Origin: an uncultured Carnobacterium sp.
GTDB taxonomy: Bacteria; Bacillota; Bacilli; Lactobacillales; Aerococcaceae
NCBI GenBank assembly: GCA_937967765.1
Contig: CALCML010000226.1
Coordinates: forward strand, 1 to 9,750
Direction: 5' to 3'
DNA: 9,750 bases
Position 1 is the stretch's first letter; each line of letters begins with the position of its first letter. Made by a program: the position numbers and the translations under genes. This document shows positions 7,660-9,750 of the stretch, piece by piece. The notes beneath the pieces are model-generated. The model searched no databases. It had not been told where the DNA came from and worked only from the letters and a program-made list of their open reading frames with translations.

Positions 7660-7902
7660 TTAGTCAACTGTTGTGAATGGTAATAATCCCATGATACGAG
7701 CACGTTTGATTGCAACAGTTAAAGTACGTTGGTGTTTAGCACAAGTACCTGTTACACGGCGTGGTAAGATTTTACCTTTTTCAGAAATGTAACGTTTTAA
7801 TAATTCTACATCTTTGTAATCAATGTAGTCGATGTGGTTTGCACAGAAGTAGCAAACTTTTTTACGACGGCGTTGACCGCCACCTCTACGTTGTTGAGCC
7901 AT
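7660..7902 (-). CDS. rpsR: 30S ribosomal protein S18 (bS18)
   Basis: S18 binds S6 and the central domain of 16S rRNA on the small-subunit platform. The 80-residue length is normal. A basic, glycine- and arginine-rich N-terminus (1-15) precedes C17-x2-C20, with C54 and H57 further on. This resembles a zinc-binding (C+) S18, so the protein may take up zinc; that is inferred from the spacing. [11 protein letters not shown] at 66-76 is the conserved C-terminal region. AAGGAGG lies 9 nt before the ATG. It is the last gene of the rpsF-ssb-rpsR operon, 22 nt after ssb and 8 nt before a strong terminator. Confidence 0.98.
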   Translation of the reverse strand: MAQQRRGGGQRRRKKVCYFCANHIDYIDYKDVELLKRYISEKGKILPRRVTGTCAKHQRTLTVAIKRARIMGLLPFTTVD

Positions 7903-7924
7903 TATGGTATCCTCCTTTTAAACT

Positions 7925-8422
7925 TTAGAATGGTAAATCATCATCTGAAATGTTGATTGTCTCTCCATTGCTTAAGAATGGATCAGACATTCCACCACCG
8001 AATGATGAAGTAGGAGTATTAAACTGATTAAAGTTATTTGATTGGTTTTGTTGGAATCCGCCTTGTGAGCTTTGATCGTTAGCAGGGCGTTGTTCAGTAA
8101 CGTTACGTGATTCTAACAATGAGAAGTTCTCAGCTAGCACTTCAGTTACATAAACTTTTTGGCCTTGTTGGTTATCATAGCTACGAGTTTGAATACGTCC
8201 TTCAATTCCTACTAGTGAGCCTTTACGAGTGAAATTCGCAAAGTTTTCTGCAGCTTTACGCCACATTACGCAATTGATAAAGTCTGTTTCACGTTCACCG
8301 TTTTGGTTTTGGTAACGACGATCAATTGCAACAGTGAAGCTCGCATAAGCAGTTCCGTTTGAAGTATAACGTAAATCAACGGCACGTGTTAAGCGTCCAA
8401 CTAATACAACATTATTAATCAT
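7925..8422 (-). CDS. ssb: Single-stranded DNA-binding protein (SSB)
   Basis: SSB coats single-stranded DNA as a homotetramer and recruits replication and repair enzymes through its C-terminal tip. The 165 residues divide into an OB-fold domain (about 1-105; MINNVVLVGRLTRAVDLRYT, FINCVMWRKAAENF at 48-61, GIEGRIQTR at 72-80), a flexible linker rich in Q, N, G and S (about 106-155) and the acidic tip DDDLPF (160-165). The intact tip and its position between rpsF and rpsR mark it as the main replicative SSB rather than a competence-type paralogue. AAAGGAG is 10 nt before the ATG. The gaps are 46 nt to rpsF and 22 nt to rpsR. Confidence 0.98.
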   Translation of the reverse strand: MINNVVLVGRLTRAVDLRYTSNGTAYASFTVAIDRRYQNQNGERETDFINCVMWRKAAENFANFTRKGSLVGIEGRIQTRSYDNQQGQKVYVTEVLAENFSLLESRNVTEQRPANDQSSQGGFQQNQSNNFNQFNTPTSSFGGGMSDPFLSNGETINISDDDLPF

Positions 8423-8468
8423 TTAATTCTTACTCCTTTCAAGATTTATGTTTACTTATAATAAACAA

Positions 8469-8768
8469 TTATGCTTCTAATTTAACGATCATGTGACGTA
8501 AGATGTCATTGTTGATTTTCGCTAAACGGTCGAATTCATCGATTGCAGCAGCATCTTCAGCAGTGATGTTCACTAAGTGATAGATACCTTCTTGGAAATC
8601 TTTAATTTCGTATGCAAAACGACGTTTCGCCCAGTCTTTAGATTCAACAACAACTGCTCCGTTGTCTGTTAAAACAGCATCAAATCTTGCAACCAATTCA
8701 GCTTTAGCAGCTTCATCGATGTTTGGACGGATGATATATAAAATCTCGTATTTTGATGTTTGACTCAT
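8469..8768 (-). CDS. rpsF: 30S ribosomal protein S6 (bS6)
   Basis: S6 pairs with S18 on the 30S platform and binds the central domain of 16S rRNA. The 99 residues match the family size. Conserved strands are visible: YEILYIIRP (7-15), [10 protein letters not shown] (46-55), GIYHLVNI (61-68) and the C-terminal [11 protein letters not shown] (89-99). It opens the rpsF-ssb-rpsR operon, so both partners of the S6:S18 complex come from one mRNA. Translation is served by a very strong ribosome binding site (8775-8784). The leader of about 78 nt has two short hairpins, but I do not see the CCG-containing motif described for S6:S18 autoregulation. Confidence 0.98.
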   Translation of the reverse strand: MSQTSKYEILYIIRPNIDEAAKAELVARFDAVLTDNGAVVVESKDWAKRRFAYEIKDFQEGIYHLVNITAEDAAAIDEFDRLAKINNDILRHMIVKLEA

Positions 8769-8774
8769 TGACTG

Positions 8775-8784
8775 TCACCTCCTT
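8775..8784 (-). promoter_or_regulatory. Exceptionally strong ribosome binding site of rpsF
   Basis: The minus strand reads AAGGAGGTGA, ten consecutive bases complementary to the 16S rRNA 3' end, 6 nt before the ATG. It is the longest such match I noticed in the window and fits a highly expressed ribosomal protein gene. Confidence 0.85.
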
Positions 8785-8800
8785 ATGGACTTTTGGCCTA

Positions 8801-8842
8801 CTGAATTTTCAGCAAGCAAGGAGAGTATCATTTCTAATACTC
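8801..8842 (-). other. Two short hairpins in the rpsF mRNA leader
   Basis: Arms 8837-8842 and 8823-8828 (GAGTAT and ATACTC, 8-nt loop) form one hairpin; CTGAA and TTCAG at 8801-8812 form a smaller one. Both lie between the predicted transcription start and the ribosome binding site. They could be regulatory but are too small to name. Confidence 0.3.
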
Positions 8843-8852
8843 ACGTTCAATC

Positions 8853-8881
8853 ATTATAGCAAACAAAGCTATAGAATGCAA
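8853..8881 (-). promoter_or_regulatory. Promoter of the rpsF-ssb-rpsR operon
   Basis: On the minus strand a perfect -10 TATAAT (8853-8858) is preceded by TGC, giving an extended -10. A partial -35, TTGCAT (8876-8881), lies 17 bp upstream. The predicted start near 8846 leaves a leader of about 78 nt. Confidence 0.8.
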
Positions 8882-8945
8882 CAGAAATCCGCGCAGCAGA
8901 GGAGCTCAGGAAAGTTTATGAGTAGCAAAAAAAGTTTCAATATAT

Positions 8946-8969
8946 CATATCTGATATGTAGCATATATG
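8946..8969. promoter_or_regulatory. Paired palindromes overlapping the XRE-gene promoter (candidate operators)
   Basis: CATATC-T-GATATG (8946-8958) is a perfect 13-bp dyad, and CATATATG (8962-8969) a perfect 8-bp one just downstream. Together they occupy the -35 region and spacer of the forward promoter. Small XRE regulators commonly repress their own promoters through such dyads, so these are candidate autoregulatory operators; the A+T-rich content lowers certainty. Confidence 0.45.
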
Positions 8970-8976
8970 TTACAAT
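8968..8976 (+). promoter_or_regulatory. Extended -10 promoter of the XRE gene
   Basis: The forward strand reads TGTTACAAT, a TGN-TACAAT extended -10, with no good -35. Transcription would begin near 8983, about 28 nt before the ATG at 9011. Confidence 0.5.
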
Positions 8977-9010
8977 TGGCTTATAAAGGAATTAGGGGGA
9001 AAAAGGAAAA

Positions 9011-9301
9011 ATGGTGGATTATTTAAAGCGGCTTTTTGCCCGTCTTGACGCGAAATATGAGACTTTTAGAGATGATTTTGAGGCGGAATATTTTCTTCAG
9101 AAGAATGCTTTAGCGATGATCAGACTTCGGAGGGACTCTGGACTGACACAAACGGAATTCGCTAGAAACGCCGGTATGACGCAAGGGAATCTCTCTAGAC
9201 TTGAAAAAGCAAATTATAATCCGACGCTCGCGCATCTTCAAAAAATTGCGATTAAAAATGGGTATGATTTAGAGATTCGTTTTAAGAAAAAGAAGCGATA
9301 A
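9011..9301 (+). CDS. Small XRE-family (Cro/CI-type) helix-turn-helix protein, orphan antitoxin-like
   Basis: This 96-residue protein is the only forward-strand gene in the window. Residues about 36-88 form an HTH_3/XRE domain: SGLTQTEFARNAGMTQGNLS (43-62) covers the helix-turn-helix, followed by RLEKANYNPTLAHLQKIA (63-80). The N-terminal extension (1-33) is charged and probably helical, and the C-terminus is very basic (RFKKKKR). The size and the LEIRFK tail resemble HigA-type antitoxins, but no toxin-sized frame adjoins it: rpsF diverges upstream and a terminator follows at once. It may be a lone regulator or a remnant of a toxin-antitoxin pair. AAGG lies 4 nt before the ATG and AGGGGG 11 nt before it. 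Palindromes overlap its promoter. Target genes are unknown. Confidence 0.85.
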   Translation: MVDYLKRLFARLDAKYETFRDDFEAEYFLQKNALAMIRLRRDSGLTQTEFARNAGMTQGNLSRLEKANYNPTLAHLQKIAIKNGYDLEIRFKKKKR

Positions 9302-9323
9302 ATACGATGAAATCAACAAAAGA

Positions 9324-9363
9324 AGCTCCTACAGACAAAAACTGTAGGAGCTATTATTTTTTT
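9324..9363 (+). terminator. Terminator between the convergent XRE and MetE-like genes
   Basis: A perfect 11-bp stem (AGCTCCTACAG at 9324-9334, CTGTAGGAGCT at 9342-9352) closes a 7-nt loop, and seven T's follow at 9357-9363. On the other strand the stem is followed by TTCTTTTGTT, so it may also end the leftward MetE-like transcript. Confidence 0.9.
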
Positions 9364-9367
9364 AATT

Positions 9368-9750
9368 TTATTCCCAAACTTCATGAACGATTTCATCGAT
9401 GAGTTTTAATTTATCCCATTGCGCTTCAATCGTTAAGATATTACCTTCTTCTGTTGATGAGAAGCCACATTGAGGGCTGAGGCATAATTGTTCAAGAGGA
9501 ACGTACTGACTGGCTTCTTCAATACGAGCGATGACTTCGCCTTTATCTTCTAGGTCTCCTGATTTAGACGTAATTAAACCAAGAACGACTTTTTGGTCTT
9601 TAATATAGCGAAGAGGAGTAAAGTCTCCAGCACGGTCGCTATCATATTCTAAGAAGAATCCGTCCACACGGCAATGACCAAATAGCGTCTTTGCCACTGG
9701 TTCATAACCACCGCTAGAGAACCATGTTGAGCGGAAGTTTCCGCGGCAAA
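9368..9750 (-). CDS. Cobalamin-independent methionine synthase family protein (YxjG/YxjH-like), C-terminal part
   Basis: This is the last 126 residues of a MetE C-terminal-domain protein, a zinc-dependent family that methylates homocysteine to methionine. The frame stays open through the right edge, beginning CRGNFRSTWFSSGGYEPVAK, so the GTG at 9697 is internal and not the start. Probable zinc ligands by comparison with MetE are fragment residues C1 (from the HxC pair, whose His lies outside), E34 in FFLEYDSDRAG and C94 in LCLSPQCGFSS. The sequence style fits the short paralogues of about 370 residues (YxjG/YxjH) rather than full-length MetE, but the methyl donor cannot be told from this part. 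The 5' end, and any S-box riboswitch there, is out of view. It converges with the XRE gene on a shared terminator. Confidence 0.85.
   Translation of the reverse strand, partial: CRGNFRSTWFSSGGYEPVAKTLFGHCRVDGFFLEYDSDRAGDFTPLRYIKDQKVVLGLITSKSGDLEDKGEVIARIEEASQYVPLEQLCLSPQCGFSSTEEGNILTIEAQWDKLKLIDEIVHEVWE

Noticed and set aside
8286..8295. TGTTTCACGT inside ssb, the first 10 bases of parS
   Set aside because: The second half-site (TCACC instead of GAAAC) does not match and the bases encode conserved SSB residues, so it is a chance partial match.
8753..8986. Forward reading frame of 77 codons across the rpsF start and promoter region
   Set aside because: It overlaps the rpsF ribosome binding site and promoter in antisense, has no ribosome binding site that I can see and resembles no known protein.
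9368..9697. A complete 109-residue protein starting at GTG 9697
   Set aside because: The same frame continues upstream to the window edge with conserved MetE-family residues (CRGNFRSTWF), so this is an internal codon of a longer gene.

Overview
The window looks like part of the origin-proximal housekeeping region of a low-GC Gram-positive (Bacillota), most likely a Lactobacillales member. The evidence is the gene order rpsF-ssb-rpsR / gdpP-rplI / dnaB-purA-walR-walK, strong AGGAGG-type ribosome binding sites, extended -10 promoters and exact ParB parS sites. WalK has two membrane segments around a large extracellular domain, which argues against Streptococcus and fits Carnobacteriaceae, Enterococcaceae or Lactobacillaceae better. 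I cannot name the genus.

Layout, right to left, because nearly everything is on the minus strand. The C-terminal end of a MetE-like methionine synthase (9368-9750, cut by the window) and a lone forward-strand XRE regulator (9011-9301) converge on a shared hairpin terminator. The divergent region 8769-9010 holds the rpsF promoter and the XRE promoter, the latter with two small palindromes. Then come rpsF-ssb-rpsR, closed by a strong terminator. The largest gap (7348-7659) holds an A+T-rich stretch, three exact 16-bp parS sites at 41-42 bp spacing, and the gdpP promoter. gdpP-rplI follows and ends at a terminator. A 150-bp gap carries a TGTGA-N6-TCACA palindrome and an extended -10 promoter for dnaB-purA-walR-walK. 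A terminator-like hairpin separates walR from walK, and walK runs off the left edge.

The genes join replication (dnaB, ssb), translation (rpsF, rpsR, rplI), purine supply (purA), c-di-AMP turnover (gdpP) and cell-wall homeostasis (walRK). All of these transcripts run leftward, so if they are co-oriented with replication, oriC lies beyond the right end; that is inference.

I found no mobile element, CRISPR array, tRNA or rRNA, and no clear new gene system. The most interesting non-coding signals are the helically phased parS cluster beside the gdpP promoter, the CRP-family-like palindrome upstream of the dnaB promoter, the walR/walK intergenic hairpin, and the orphan antitoxin-like XRE gene with its candidate operators.
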